Below the pieces are notes generated by a model. It saw nothing but the letters and a program-made list of their open reading frames with translations, made no database searches and was not told the DNA's origin. From JAKANM01 sp964356495 (lineage in GTDB: Bacteria > Patescibacteriota > Patescibacteriia > Magasanikbacterales > GWA2-37-8), in assembly GCA_964356495.1 (NCBI GenBank), contig CAYHHR010000005.1, positions 1 to 42,959 on the forward strand: a stretch of DNA of 42,959 bases. The letters run 5' to 3'. Positions within the stretch are counted from its first letter, which is position 1. Every line of letters begins with the position of its first letter. The position numbers and the translations under genes were made by a program. Positions 29,288 through 38,389 of this stretch are shown piece by piece.

Positions 29288-30583
29288 TTATTTATTCAAC
29301 CAATACTGATCCTGACGAGTCAAAAGTTTCTCCGCCTCGAGCGGCTCGGCCATAATTTCTTTCACAATTTTCTCCATCCTCGAACCCTGCGAACCCTTCA
29401 CAAGGACGACATCACCCTCGCGCATTTTCTCCTGCAAGAATTTCCCGGCTTCGGAACTCTTCGCAAAGCTCGCGATTTTATTTTCATCAAGTCCTGCTTC
29501 ACGAGCCGCGATCGCGGTCTGTTTGGAGGCTTCACCGACCGTGATGAGATAATCAAGACCGTGCTCAGCGACTCGGAAGCCAATCTCGCGATGAGCGGGC
29601 TCGGTCTCCTGACCTAGCTCAAGCATGTCGCCGAGGACGGCGATACGACGCCCCTTGGCGGTAAGCGAGGCGAGCACCTCGATCGCGCTCCGCGCCGGTT
29701 CTGGGCTGGAATTATAGGTATCATCAATAATCAAAGTTTTTTTGATACCAAGAATCGGCCGCATATGGCCGGGCATGGGCGCACATTTTTTGAGAGCTTC
29801 CGCGCCTTCAACCAAATTGATGCCGCTAATCAAACCTGCCGCTAATCCGGCGAGCGCGGCTGGGATCGCCGCTCGACTAACGAACCCTGGCAAGAAAACC
29901 GGCACAATACTTCCCTTGTAATTGACCTTAAAGTTCAATCCGGATGGAATAATGTTATCCGGTTCATTCAGAACATTTACATCCGTTGCCTGCAGATCCG
30001 CGCCCTCTTTGAATCCATAGGTGATTGTTTCCGCCCTGGTCACGTTGGCGTTTTCCATAACGAGGGGGCTGTCAAAATTAAGGATCGCGAAGCCATCTCT
30101 CTTCAAGTGAGAAATAATTATTCTTTTCTCCTGCGCGATACGTTTCAAAGTCTTAAAAAGTTCGGTATGAGCAAGTGAAATATAGGTGAGGATGCCGACC
30201 TTGCACGGCGCCAGCTCCACCAAATATTGGATGTCCCCCGGCTTGTCGGCTCCCATTTCCAAAACTAAAATATCCGGATAGTCGCTTCGGAACCAAATGA
30301 GGCCTAGTCCTTTCGCAACAACTTTCATCCAGCCCAACACCGAACGGCCGGGAGATTTTGCCACTCCCAAAATCGTGAGCGGCACGCCGATTTCATTATT
30401 ATAATTTTTATAGTTTGCCCTGACATTGAAACGGCTCGACAGAACGCAGGCCACCGCTTCTTTGGTGGAACTTTTGCCGATCGATCCGGTGATACCAAAA
30501 ATATCGGGGTGGTATTTATTCAAAACTCCACTAGCCAATCTCCTTAGTATCCCATGAAGCAAATTAAGCAACATATCAATCAT
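29288..30583 (-). CDS. murF: UDP-N-acetylmuramoyl-tripeptide--D-alanyl-D-alanine ligase
   Basis: 431 residues. ATP loop GITGSIGKSSTKE (30-42), Mur-ligase middle-domain ILEMGAD and the SxAHTE helix, and the C-terminal TLIIDDTYNSSPEPARSAI that marks MurF. It adds D-Ala-D-Ala to the UDP-MurNAc-tripeptide in the cytoplasm. The usual N-terminal uridine-binding domain is reduced here: only about 28 residues precede the P-loop instead of about 90, so the first domain is almost missing, unless the real start is further upstream in a frame not seen. Part of a cell-wall group with the PBP gene upstream. Confidence 0.88.
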   Translation of the reverse strand: MIDMLLNLLHGILRRLASGVLNKYHPDIFGITGSIGKSSTKEAVACVLSSRFNVRANYKNYNNEIGVPLTILGVAKSPGRSVLGWMKVVAKGLGLIWFRSDYPDILVLEMGADKPGDIQYLVELAPCKVGILTYISLAHTELFKTLKRIAQEKRIIISHLKRDGFAILNFDSPLVMENANVTRAETITYGFKEGADLQATDVNVLNEPDNIIPSGLNFKVNYKGSIVPVFLPGFVSRAAIPAALAGLAAGLISGINLVEGAEALKKCAPMPGHMRPILGIKKTLIIDDTYNSSPEPARSAIEVLASLTAKGRRIAVLGDMLELGQETEPAHREIGFRVAEHGLDYLITVGEASKQTAIAAREAGLDENKIASFAKSSEAGKFLQEKMREGDVVLVKGSQGSRMEKIVKEIMAEPLEAEKLLTRQDQYWLNK

Positions 30584-30589
30584 TAAAAT

Positions 30590-30722
30590 TTCAAAATCCT
30601 AATTTCCAATGTCAAATCAATATCCAATATCCAATGTCCAATGTCCAATTGTTGGTGAGCCACGGATCCTTCCTGTGTTACAATTTGTGATTTGAAATTG
30701 GATATTGGAAATTGGATATTTT
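30590..30722. repeat. CCAAT-rich inverted and tandem repeats between the PBP gene and murF
   Basis: Tandem ATCCAAT/GTCCAAT units (about 30619-30650) face ATTGGATATTGG units (about 30696-30720); between them lies GGTGAGCCACGGATCCTTCC, the inverted copy of the 29.2 kb element. No gene is present. Confidence 0.6.
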
Positions 30723-30726
30723 ATTA

Positions 30727-32460
30727 TTATTGCTTATCCCCTTCAACGCCATAATAATCAAGCGCAAATTTCATGACGTCTCTAAATACTGGAAGCGCAG
30801 TCTGCTCAGCCCACTTTTTGTCCGGCTCTTCATATTTTACCACCAGCGAGAATTGCGGATGATCAGCCGGCGCGAATCCGGCGAAGGTGTGGTTGGTCCT
30901 ATCCAAACTATAGGCGCCTTTCTCGGGAATTTGCGCGGTGCCGGTTTTACCGGCCACGTAATAATGATCGATTCGCGCGGCATGATAGTGGTTCTCCACC
31001 ACGGAAACCAGCATGCCCAGCAGCCGATGAGCGACTTCAGGCGAAATCACCTGCTCAACCACCTTCGGCGCGGTTTTATTACGACTGCCGTCCGCGTATC
31101 GTTTCTCGTCAATTATAAAAGGCTTCATTACTTTACCATCATTCGCGATCGCGGAATAGGCTACCGCAATCTGAAGCGGGGTAACTGTCAGGCCCTGGCC
31201 AAAGGAACCGTTGGCGCCGAAAATCTGGCCGCTCTTCTGAAGGGAAGAAATATCACCGGCCACTTCAGTGTTAAGCTGGATCCCGGTCTTATCCCCGAAC
31301 CCAAATTTTTTAACATAATCATAAAAACGATCATTCCCCACTTTGGTTTCAACCCAGGCCGCGCCGGTATTGATAGATTTCTCCAGCACCTCCGTCATCG
31401 TCTGTTCGCCATAACATTTCTGCTCGGCATTTCTGATCTTATGATGATTCAGTTCAATAACGCAAGGATCGACAAAAGTAGTATCAGGCGTGACGAGTCC
31501 GAGATCCAGTCCGGCTGCCATGGTGATCGCCTTAAAAACCGAACCGGGTTCATAAGGCGTGAAAATGGTCGTGTTGTTGAACGCGCTCAGATCTCCCACC
31601 GCGGAGTAATTATTTGGGTTGAAATCAGGCAGACTGCACATCGCGAACACGGCGCCGGTCGACGGATTCATCAGTACCAACGCCGCGCTCTTGGCTTTAT
31701 TTTCCTTCAAGCCTTCAGAAAGACGGGCGCACGCGTAATTTTGAAGCGCGCGATCAATAGTAAGTAAAATGTTCGGGCCGTTTTCCGCTTTGACACCGGT
31801 ACGGTTAGCGACTGTTATCCAACTCCCGAGAGCGCTCGTTTCTCCGATCGTGAGCCCGGGCCGCCCGGATAATTCCTTGTCATCGTAGCCTTCGAGGCCA
31901 TACTTTCCGGTTAATTCTCCACTATCGTTTTCTGAAGTAAATCCTAAGACTGAAGCGGCCAAATTTTCCTCCGGATAATAACGGTACATTTTTTTGGTCA
32001 GAAAGATTCCTGGCAAATTACTCTCCTTAATCACAGCGCCGATTTCTTCCGTGATTTTTTTATCAATAATCCGATACGCGCCGGCGCTCTCCGACAGCTT
32101 CTGCAAAAGTGAATTTTTTTGAGTCTCATCCATTGCCATGATTGACGCGAGTTTATTGGTCGTCGACACTACCTCGGCGGCCGGAATATCCTTTGGCACG
32201 GCATAAACCAAATAAAAAGTCCGATTAATCGCCGCGGGAAATTCCTGATGATTTTTGGTATCACTAAAAAAAATCTCGCCGCGTTCCGGATGGATCTGCC
32301 GCGAGATTTCATGTGAATTGGAGGCAAAAAGCACAAAAAAATCGTGCTCAACAATTTGCAAAATAAAAAGCCGCGCTACGATCCAGAGGGCGAGCGCGAG
32401 AAAACCGAGTGATATGATTCTAAAACGCTTGGCGCTGAGGGCCTGCTCTTTTTTAAACAT
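30727..32460 (-). CDS. Class B penicillin-binding protein (FtsI/PBP2-like transpeptidase)
   Basis: 577 residues. One N-terminal signal-anchor helix (about 13-36), a dimerisation domain with the HPERGEIFFSD start, and the transpeptidase domain with SxxK (S307-K310, GSVFK), SxN (S362-N364) and KTG (K505-G507, AGKTGTAQIP). It crosslinks septal or side-wall peptidoglycan outside the membrane. With murF downstream this is the usual ftsI-mur order of the dcw cluster. FtsI fits better than PBP2 because of length and neighbours, but the two are hard to separate here. Confidence 0.9.
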   Translation of the reverse strand: MFKKEQALSAKRFRIISLGFLALALWIVARLFILQIVEHDFFVLFASNSHEISRQIHPERGEIFFSDTKNHQEFPAAINRTFYLVYAVPKDIPAAEVVSTTNKLASIMAMDETQKNSLLQKLSESAGAYRIIDKKITEEIGAVIKESNLPGIFLTKKMYRYYPEENLAASVLGFTSENDSGELTGKYGLEGYDDKELSGRPGLTIGETSALGSWITVANRTGVKAENGPNILLTIDRALQNYACARLSEGLKENKAKSAALVLMNPSTGAVFAMCSLPDFNPNNYSAVGDLSAFNNTTIFTPYEPGSVFKAITMAAGLDLGLVTPDTTFVDPCVIELNHHKIRNAEQKCYGEQTMTEVLEKSINTGAAWVETKVGNDRFYDYVKKFGFGDKTGIQLNTEVAGDISSLQKSGQIFGANGSFGQGLTVTPLQIAVAYSAIANDGKVMKPFIIDEKRYADGSRNKTAPKVVEQVISPEVAHRLLGMLVSVVENHYHAARIDHYYVAGKTGTAQIPEKGAYSLDRTNHTFAGFAPADHPQFSLVVKYEEPDKKWAEQTALPVFRDVMKFALDYYGVEGDKQ

Positions 32461-32503
32461 AAAATCTCGCTGGTATTATAGCTTTTTTTTCGGCAAAAAA
32501 CAA

Positions 32504-34315
32504 TTAAGCTTTTCCGCCTTTGGCCAGTCTCCTGGCTTCGTTTTCGTCGAGAGCAACTTTGCGAATGCGGATATTTTCAGGAGTAATCTCTACCAATTCG
32601 TCCTCGCCGATGTATTCGAGAGCGGCCTCGAGATTCATAATGCGAGGAGTATTGAAGTGTTCGGCGCCGCCGTCTCCCTTCGAGCGCATATTTGAAAGCT
32701 GTTTAGTTTTACAGACGTTAACGCGGATATCCTCGCCTCTCGAATTCTGGCCGACAACCTGACCGGCGTAAACTTTTGAAGCCGGACCAAAAAATAACGT
32801 GCCGCGATCCTGAACATTCAAAAGCCCGTAAAGATTGGTAACGCCGTCTTCGTGCGCCACGAGTGAGCCGAGTTTACGATCACCCCAACCACCCGGATCA
32901 GGCTGATAATCGGCAAAGATGGTGTTGATGATGCCGAGACCGCGAGTGTCGGACAGGAACTCAGTGCGGTAACCGAAAAGTCCTCGAGTCGGAATGACGA
33001 ACTCAAGAAATGTAATGCCATTTTCAGAATACATGTTTTGCAGGAGACCGCGGCGGCCGCCCATCTTCTGAATTACAACCCCGGAATAAGTATCCGGCAC
33101 TTCGACAAACACTTGTTCATGAGGAGTGAGAACTTTGCCGTTGATTTCTTTGTTGATAACTTGAGGCTGAGAAACCTGGAATTCAAAACCTTCGCGGCGC
33201 ATGCGCTCGATAAGGATGGCGAGGTGCAGTTCACCGCGGCCGGAGACGATCCATTTGCCTTCGTTGGAATCAGCCACCCGAAGGGCAACGTCGGTTTCAA
33301 TTTCTTTATACAATCTTTCACGAATTTGTCTGGAAGTCGAAAATTTACCTTCTTGTCCGGCGAATGGCGAATCATTAACCATGAAAGTCATTTTGACGGT
33401 CGGCTCTTCAATAGTGATGGTTGGCAAAACAACCGGACTGGCGATGTCGGCAACAGTTTCTCCAATATTAACGTCGGGAATACCGGCGATCGTCACAATA
33501 TCCCCTGCTTCCGCTTCGGGAATTTCAACCTTGCCCAGACCTTCAAAACTGGTGAGCGAGGTCAAGCGATATTTTTTCATTTGTCCGGCGCGGTTGATAT
33601 GCATGATTTCCTGTCCAGCTTTCAAAATACCATTGTGGATACGGCCGGTCGCAAGACGTCCCTTGAAGTTGTCGCCGCTGATGGTGACAGTCAACATTTG
33701 GAGCGGCTTGGTTTTATCGCCGGCTGGCGACGGAATATATTGCATGATCGCGTCAAACAACGGGGTGATGTCGGTCATCGCGCCGAGATCCGGCTTCAGA
33801 CCGGCCTTGCCGAGACGAGCGGCAGCGTAAATAACCGGAAAATTGGCGATCTCATCAGAGGCGCCAAGATCGAGAAATAATTCAAAAGTTTTGTCGAGCG
33901 CGAATTGCGGACGAGCGTTTGGCTTGTCGATCTTATTGATGACTACGATTACCTTAAGACCGAGGGCAAGCGCCTTCTTCAAAACGAAACGTGTCTGAGG
34001 CATCGGACCTTCCTGCGCGTCAACGAGAAGAAGACAGCCGTCGGCCATCGAAAGCACGCGCTCGACCTCACCGCCAAAATCGGCGTGGCCCGGAGTGTCA
34101 ATAATATTAATCTTGGTGTCAGGCAGACGAACTGAGGCATTTTTGGAAAAAATCGTAATACCGCGTTCCTTTTCTAAGTCGTTGCTGTCCATGATGGCGG
34201 TGGCGGCATCCTGTTCTTTGGAAAGTTTAGCGTGAGACTGACGCAATAAAGCATCCACGAGCGTGGTTTTGCCGTGGTCAACGTGGGCGATGATTGCGAT
34301 GTTTCTAAGCTGCAT
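32504..34315 (-). CDS. typA: Ribosome-associated GTPase TypA/BipA
   Basis: 603 residues from ATG at 34315, the usual family length; an in-frame extension of 45 residues to 34450 would run back into the next gene and is not conserved in type. G1 is AHVDHGKTT (10-18), followed by the DTPGHADFGGEVER switch II, NKIDKPNARP (G4) and SSP-like G5; EF-G-like domains III and V and the TypA C-terminal domain (GGRRGLLQNMY, GLFGYRTEFL, GWGDRKLGSLV) follow. It acts in ribosome assembly and stress-time translation. Promoter not clear. Confidence 0.95.
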   Translation of the reverse strand: MQLRNIAIIAHVDHGKTTLVDALLRQSHAKLSKEQDAATAIMDSNDLEKERGITIFSKNASVRLPDTKINIIDTPGHADFGGEVERVLSMADGCLLLVDAQEGPMPQTRFVLKKALALGLKVIVVINKIDKPNARPQFALDKTFELFLDLGASDEIANFPVIYAAARLGKAGLKPDLGAMTDITPLFDAIMQYIPSPAGDKTKPLQMLTVTISGDNFKGRLATGRIHNGILKAGQEIMHINRAGQMKKYRLTSLTSFEGLGKVEIPEAEAGDIVTIAGIPDVNIGETVADIASPVVLPTITIEEPTVKMTFMVNDSPFAGQEGKFSTSRQIRERLYKEIETDVALRVADSNEGKWIVSGRGELHLAILIERMRREGFEFQVSQPQVINKEINGKVLTPHEQVFVEVPDTYSGVVIQKMGGRRGLLQNMYSENGITFLEFVIPTRGLFGYRTEFLSDTRGLGIINTIFADYQPDPGGWGDRKLGSLVAHEDGVTNLYGLLNVQDRGTLFFGPASKVYAGQVVGQNSRGEDIRVNVCKTKQLSNMRSKGDGGAEHFNTPRIMNLEAALEYIGEDELVEITPENIRIRKVALDENEARRLAKGGKA

Positions 34316-34427
34316 AGTTTTAATAAAAAATCTGCTAATTAAGCAGAAACCCTCCACCTCTTTAACTCGCACCAGTATACCAGCAAAACGCGCCGTTGTC
34401 AAGCCAGCGAAGATAACATTACCGAAA

Positions 34428-35105
34428 CTAAAAAATCTCGAAGTGAACATTTTTTGTGTTCACGCCATTCTGCAGAAGAAGATTTCGAACTTCCTTCACC
34501 ATTTCCATCCGTCCGCAAAGATAATAATGACCGTTTTTGTCAAAAATAAGATGCTCAGTGACGCGGCCTTTCAGGCCTTTCCACCCCTCGCTCCCCCGGC
34601 TTAACGTGATATGGCGGTTGAATTTAGTATTTTTTAATTTTATCGCCTCCAGCCTTTCCTGCCAGAACAAATCCTCCTCATTCCTCACCCCGAACAAAAG
34701 ATCAATTACCTCTCCTTCTCCGCAATTCTCAATCATAGCAACGATCGGCGCGAGGCCAACCCCGGTCGCGATAAAATATTTTGGAGAAACATCGTCTTTG
34801 CAAATAAAAAGTCCGCGCGCCTGACTGGCGCTAACAAAATCGCCAGCCTGAAGTTTGCTCAGATACTCCGATCCTTTACCGCCAGTCACTACTTTAACGC
34901 AAAATTCTAAAAAATCAGCCGAGGGTGGAGCTGAAATCGAATAACTGCGTAAAATAGACGCGTCGCCGACGGGAATTTGGAATTGAATAAATTGCCCAGC
35001 CAGCTGTTTGAAATCAGCCGGCTTTTCAAATCTTAATTCGACCACCGAAGCGGCGATTTCCTTTTTTGTTAGAAGTTTTAATTTGTGAAGAGTCTGCTCC
35101 GTCAT
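34428..35105 (-). CDS. Ferredoxin-NADP+ reductase-like FAD/NAD(P) oxidoreductase
   Basis: 225 residues. FAD domain with RSYSISAPP, NAD(P) domain with FIATGVGLAPIVAM and the late YYLCGRMEMV helix. This is the minimal flavodoxin/ferredoxin reductase layout, with no iron-sulfur domain of its own. The gene is divergent from sufB and shares its upstream region; a ferredoxin gene ends the suf cluster. A reasonable inference is that it reduces that ferredoxin for cluster assembly. Other electron acceptors are possible. Confidence 0.85.
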   Translation of the reverse strand: MTEQTLHKLKLLTKKEIAASVVELRFEKPADFKQLAGQFIQFQIPVGDASILRSYSISAPPSADFLEFCVKVVTGGKGSEYLSKLQAGDFVSASQARGLFICKDDVSPKYFIATGVGLAPIVAMIENCGEGEVIDLLFGVRNEEDLFWQERLEAIKLKNTKFNRHITLSRGSEGWKGLKGRVTEHLIFDKNGHYYLCGRMEMVKEVRNLLLQNGVNTKNVHFEIF

Positions 35106-35137
35106 AGGTTTGACAATAGGCTAATTTTGCAATAAAA

Positions 35138-35146
35138 TGATATAAT
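35138..35146 (+). promoter_or_regulatory. Extended -10 promoter of the suf operon
   Basis: TGATATAAT (TG at 35138-35139, -10 at 35141-35146). A TTGACA at 35110-35115 is 25 bases away, too far to be its normal -35. Transcription would run through the hairpin at 35178-35230. Confidence 0.5.
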
Positions 35147-35177
35147 GACTTTGATGAAGCCCTACCTCTCTCCGGCT

Positions 35178-35230
35178 CTCTCCTCTGTGGAGGCAGAGAG
35201 GGACGCGACCCTCGCCTCCACAGAGGAGAG
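35178..35230 (+). promoter_or_regulatory. Long hairpin in the sufB leader
   Basis: Perfect 17-base arms (CTCTCCTCTGTGGAGGC at 35178-35194, its complement at 35214-35230) with a further GAGGG/CCCTC inside, 22 pairs in all. It is made of CCTCTCC/GGAGAGG blocks like the dispersed palindromes elsewhere but sits in the transcribed leader, 58 bases before sufB. Confidence 0.6.
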
Positions 35231-35287
35231 GGTAGGGAGAGGTCTCGCAAATCGCATCAATTTTAACACACGCCAACTTTCTTGACA

Positions 35288-36709
35288 ATGAACAAGACAA
35301 CCAAAAAAAAATATCAAAATAAACTCAAGCTCGACCGCAGTCTGTACGACAAGGCCGATGTTAGTCGTACCAAATTTTCGGCAAAGACGGGCCTGAACGA
35401 AAAAATCGTCCGGGAAATTTCCCGCCAAAAAAATGAACCGGCCTGGCTTCTGAAAAAACGCCTGCATGGTCTGGAATTATTTCTAAAAACTCCCCTACCC
35501 GCTTGGGGACCAGACCTCACCGGACTTGATTTGAATTCGATCGTTTACTTTGTGCGACCGGATACGGAAGAAGCCACCAGGTGGTCTGACGTGCCTGACG
35601 AAATTAAAACCACCTTTTCAAGACTCGGCATTCCCGAAGCTGAAAAAGAAATGCTGGCAGGCGTGGGGGCGCAGTATGATTCCGACATTGTCTATCACAA
35701 CCTGAAAGCGGAGTGGGAAAAGCAAGGCGTGATTTTCGAAAACATGGATACGGCCGTGCAAAAATATCCCGACCTGATGAAAAAATATTTCATGACGCAG
35801 TGCATCCCGGTGAACGATCACAAATTTATCATGTTGCACGCGGCGGTCTGGTCGGGCGGCACTTTCATCTACGTTCCAAAAAATGTAAAAATTAAACTGC
35901 CCCTCCAGGCGTACTTTCGGATGAACGCGAAGAACGGCGGACAATTTGAACACACTCTCATCATCGCTGACGAAGGATCGGAAGTTCATTATATCGAAGG
36001 TTGCTCCGCGCCGCGCTACAATCAAAACTCCATCCATGCGGGCGGCGTTGAAATTTTCGTGCACAAAGACGCGCGCGTCCGATATTCCTCGATCGAGAAC
36101 TGGTCCAAAAATACTTACAACCTAAACACCAAGCGCTGCCTAGTAGACGAAAACGGCATGATCGAATGGGTTAGCGGCAATATGGGTTCTGGCACTACCA
36201 TGCTCTATCCGTGCTCGATCCTGCGCGGTCGTGGCGCGCGATCAGACTCCCTAGGCGTCGCTTTTGCCGGCCCTGGGCAAAACCAGGACACGGGCGCGAA
36301 AGCGATCCATACCGCGCCCAACACCACCTCGAATATAATTTCAAAGTCGATCTCGGTAAATGGCGGCGTTAATACTTTCCGCGGCCTCATCAAAATTATG
36401 CCACAGGCGTTCGGAGTCAAAGCGGCTATGAGTTGCGACGCTCTCTTGGTTGGGAAAAAATCAGTCGCCAATACCGTTCCGGAATTAAAAATAAAAAACG
36501 ATCAAGTAAATGTCGCTCACGAAGCGCGGATTGGAAAAATCGGCGAAGAAGAAATTTTCTTTTTGCAATCGCGCGGACTTTCAGAGCAGGAAGCAACCCG
36601 CCTGGTGGTTTCCGGCTTCATCGAACCGATCGTGAAAACTTTGCCGGTCGAGTACGCGCTGGAATTAAATAAATTGATCGAGATGGAGATGGAAGACGCG
36701 GTTGGGTAA
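35288..36709 (+). CDS. sufB: Fe-S cluster assembly scaffold SufB
   Basis: 473 residues from ATG at 35288 (a TTG two codons earlier is possible). The N-terminal part has TEEATRWSDVPDEIKTTFSRLG, and the beta-helix core carries EGCSAPRYNQNSIHAGGVEI, then MSCDALLVGKK with the conserved cysteine and VAHEARIGKIGEEEIFFLQS with the conserved glutamate/histidine region. SufB binds SufC and holds the nascent cluster. There is no sufD in the cluster, so SufB may work as a homodimer with SufC. It opens the suf operon. Confidence 0.95.
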   Translation: MNKTTKKKYQNKLKLDRSLYDKADVSRTKFSAKTGLNEKIVREISRQKNEPAWLLKKRLHGLELFLKTPLPAWGPDLTGLDLNSIVYFVRPDTEEATRWSDVPDEIKTTFSRLGIPEAEKEMLAGVGAQYDSDIVYHNLKAEWEKQGVIFENMDTAVQKYPDLMKKYFMTQCIPVNDHKFIMLHAAVWSGGTFIYVPKNVKIKLPLQAYFRMNAKNGGQFEHTLIIADEGSEVHYIEGCSAPRYNQNSIHAGGVEIFVHKDARVRYSSIENWSKNTYNLNTKRCLVDENGMIEWVSGNMGSGTTMLYPCSILRGRGARSDSLGVAFAGPGQNQDTGAKAIHTAPNTTSNIISKSISVNGGVNTFRGLIKIMPQAFGVKAAMSCDALLVGKKSVANTVPELKIKNDQVNVAHEARIGKIGEEEIFFLQSRGLSEQEATRLVVSGFIEPIVKTLPVEYALELNKLIEMEMEDAVG

Positions 36710-36797
36710 CACTCTTTTGTTTTTTACTTTGTAAAATACAGAAGAGTGGTGACGAGTCGCGGAAGCGGCACGTTACCAATCACATACGACTCGCCGT
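36710..36797 (+). other. Hairpins between sufB and the antisense gene
   Basis: CACTCTT (36710-36716) pairs with AAGAGTG (36742-36748) around a TTTTAC/GTAAAA stem; CGAGTCG (36753-36759) pairs with CGACTCG (36787-36793). They may part sufB from the opposite-strand gene; neither has a T run. Confidence 0.35.
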
Positions 36798-37139
36798 TTA
36801 GCGACGGGCTCGCTTGATTCGTTCATAAAGAGCACGGGATTTCCTGCGCAACCGTTCCAGCTCACGCTGTTGGTGTCTCGCCTCGTCGGCCAGGCGAATG
36901 ATGTCAACCGTCGAAACAGCGACGTATTGCGAAAGGCCGTGTGGGGATTTGCCTTCAGACCCTAGACCAATTGTCAAAAACCTAAGGAGTGAGCCTTCTA
37001 TCCCCCTAGCTTGTATGGCCCTCTCCTTGAGATCGGACATAAACCTCATTCCACGGATCAGAGTGACGGTGTCATCTGCTACTTCCTGAGCGAGCTTCCG
37101 ATCATTCCTAGGAACTTTTACAAACGCGATTGCTGACAT
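36798..37139 (-). CDS. Hypothetical 113-residue basic protein inside the suf operon, antisense
   Basis: Begins MSAIAFVKVPRNDRKLAQEV, has a middle part with SLLRFLTIGLGSEGKSPHGL, and ends in a strongly basic coiled coil (EARHQQRELERLRRKSRALY, ERIKRARR). No family is recognised. It stands against the direction of the suf genes. Unlike most genes here it has a consensus promoter and a strong Shine-Dalgarno GGGAGG 8 bases before ATG. That suggests strong expression. The basic helix could bind nucleic acid. Codon use is more GC-rich than its neighbours, so recent transfer is possible. Confidence 0.65.
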   Translation of the reverse strand: MSAIAFVKVPRNDRKLAQEVADDTVTLIRGMRFMSDLKERAIQARGIEGSLLRFLTIGLGSEGKSPHGLSQYVAVSTVDIIRLADEARHQQRELERLRRKSRALYERIKRARR

Positions 37140-37162
37140 GTGTGTACCTCCCTTGTGGACGG

Positions 37163-37191
37163 ATTATATTAGTAATGAATTTAATTGTCAA
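37163..37191 (-). promoter_or_regulatory. Consensus promoter of the antisense gene
   Basis: Minus-strand TTGACA (37191-37186), exactly 17 bases, TATAAT (37168-37163): a full match to the housekeeping consensus. It lies in the sufS leader and would transcribe away from sufS. Confidence 0.8.
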
Positions 37192-37195
37192 CAAA

Positions 37196-38389
37196 ATGAA
37201 AAACATAAAATCCCAATTTCCTATTTTCAAAAACCAACCCAAACTGGTTTATCTTGATAATGCCGCGACCACGCAAATTTGTTCAGACAGCCTATCGGCG
37301 ATGAACGAATACTATCTGAAATATCGCGCCAATGTTCACCGCAGCGTCTATGAACTAGCCGAAAAGGCAACCGCGGCCTACGAAAACGCGCGTCTGGAAA
37401 TGGCGAAATTCATCAATGCCGAACAAAATGAAATAATTTTTACCTCCGGAACTACTCACGGACTAAATTTGCTTGCCCAATCTCTATCGCCTAAATTGAA
37501 CCATCGCGACAATATCGTCCTGACCCGCCTCGAGCACCACTCCAACCTCGTCCCCTGGCAAATGATGGCGAAACATTATGGATTTGAGATTAGGTTCATC
37601 GAACTGACAAAAGATTTTCAAATCGATCTCGCGTCGGCGAAAAAATTGATCGATAAAAATACCAAGATTGTCAGCTTCGCGTTAGTTTCAAATGTTCTCG
37701 GTACAATCGCTCCGGCCGCTGAACTCATAAAATTGGCCGAGGCTGTACATGCCACCACCATCGTCGACGCCGCTCAGGCTGCCGCGCACCTTCCGATTGA
37801 TGTAAAAAAATTAAACTGCGATTTTTTGGTTTTGTCGGGACATAAAATGTATGGTCCGTCCGGCATCGGCATCCTCTACGGAAAGAAAAAACTTTTGGAA
37901 GAATCTATTGAGCCGTTTTTTTATGGTGGTGAAATGGTAAGCGAGGTTACCTACGATAATGCTTCTTGGAATGAAGTGCCGCACCGCTTCGAAGCCGGCA
38001 CACCAAACATCGCCGGAGCCATCGGACTTGGCGCCGTGGCAAGATTCATTATGGATTTAGGCTGGAACAAAATATTGAAACACGAATGTGAATTAACAAA
38101 ATACGCATTAAAACAACTACAATCCCTCGTCACAATCTTCGGCCCTGCTCAGAATAGAACCGGCGTTTTCTCATTCTCTATTCCGAACATTCACCCTCAC
38201 GACGTCAGTGAAATCATGAACCGGGATCAAGTGGCTATCCGTGTCGGCTTCCACTGCGCCGAACCTCTTCATCGCCTATATAAACTACCCGGCAGCGCTA
38301 GAATTTCACTTGGAATCTATAACACCAAAGCTGATATCGACCTCGCGATCGCGGCCATCAAAAAAATCTTGAAAATATTTTCCGTATGA
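37196..38389 (+). CDS. sufS: Cysteine desulfurase SufS
   Basis: 397 residues from ATG at 37196 (MKNIKSQFPIF); ATG at 37175 is an alternative. PLP lysine K217 (LSGHKMYGPSG), EHHSN motif, and active-site cysteine C354 in RVGFHCAEPLH. It takes sulfur from cysteine as a persulfide and hands it to SufU. The stop overlaps the sufU start by ATGA. It belongs to group II (SufS) because of the RVGFHCA loop. Confidence 0.95.
   Translation: MKNIKSQFPIFKNQPKLVYLDNAATTQICSDSLSAMNEYYLKYRANVHRSVYELAEKATAAYENARLEMAKFINAEQNEIIFTSGTTHGLNLLAQSLSPKLNHRDNIVLTRLEHHSNLVPWQMMAKHYGFEIRFIELTKDFQIDLASAKKLIDKNTKIVSFALVSNVLGTIAPAAELIKLAEAVHATTIVDAAQAAAHLPIDVKKLNCDFLVLSGHKMYGPSGIGILYGKKKLLEESIEPFFYGGEMVSEVTYDNASWNEVPHRFEAGTPNIAGAIGLGAVARFIMDLGWNKILKHECELTKYALKQLQSLVTIFGPAQNRTGVFSFSIPNIHPHDVSEIMNRDQVAIRVGFHCAEPLHRLYKLPGSARISLGIYNTKADIDLAIAAIKKILKIFSV

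Noticed and set aside
35282..35520. Several frames opposite sufB and opposite TypA, LOG and SPFH genes
   Set aside because: They mirror strongly conserved genes and show no independent start signals.
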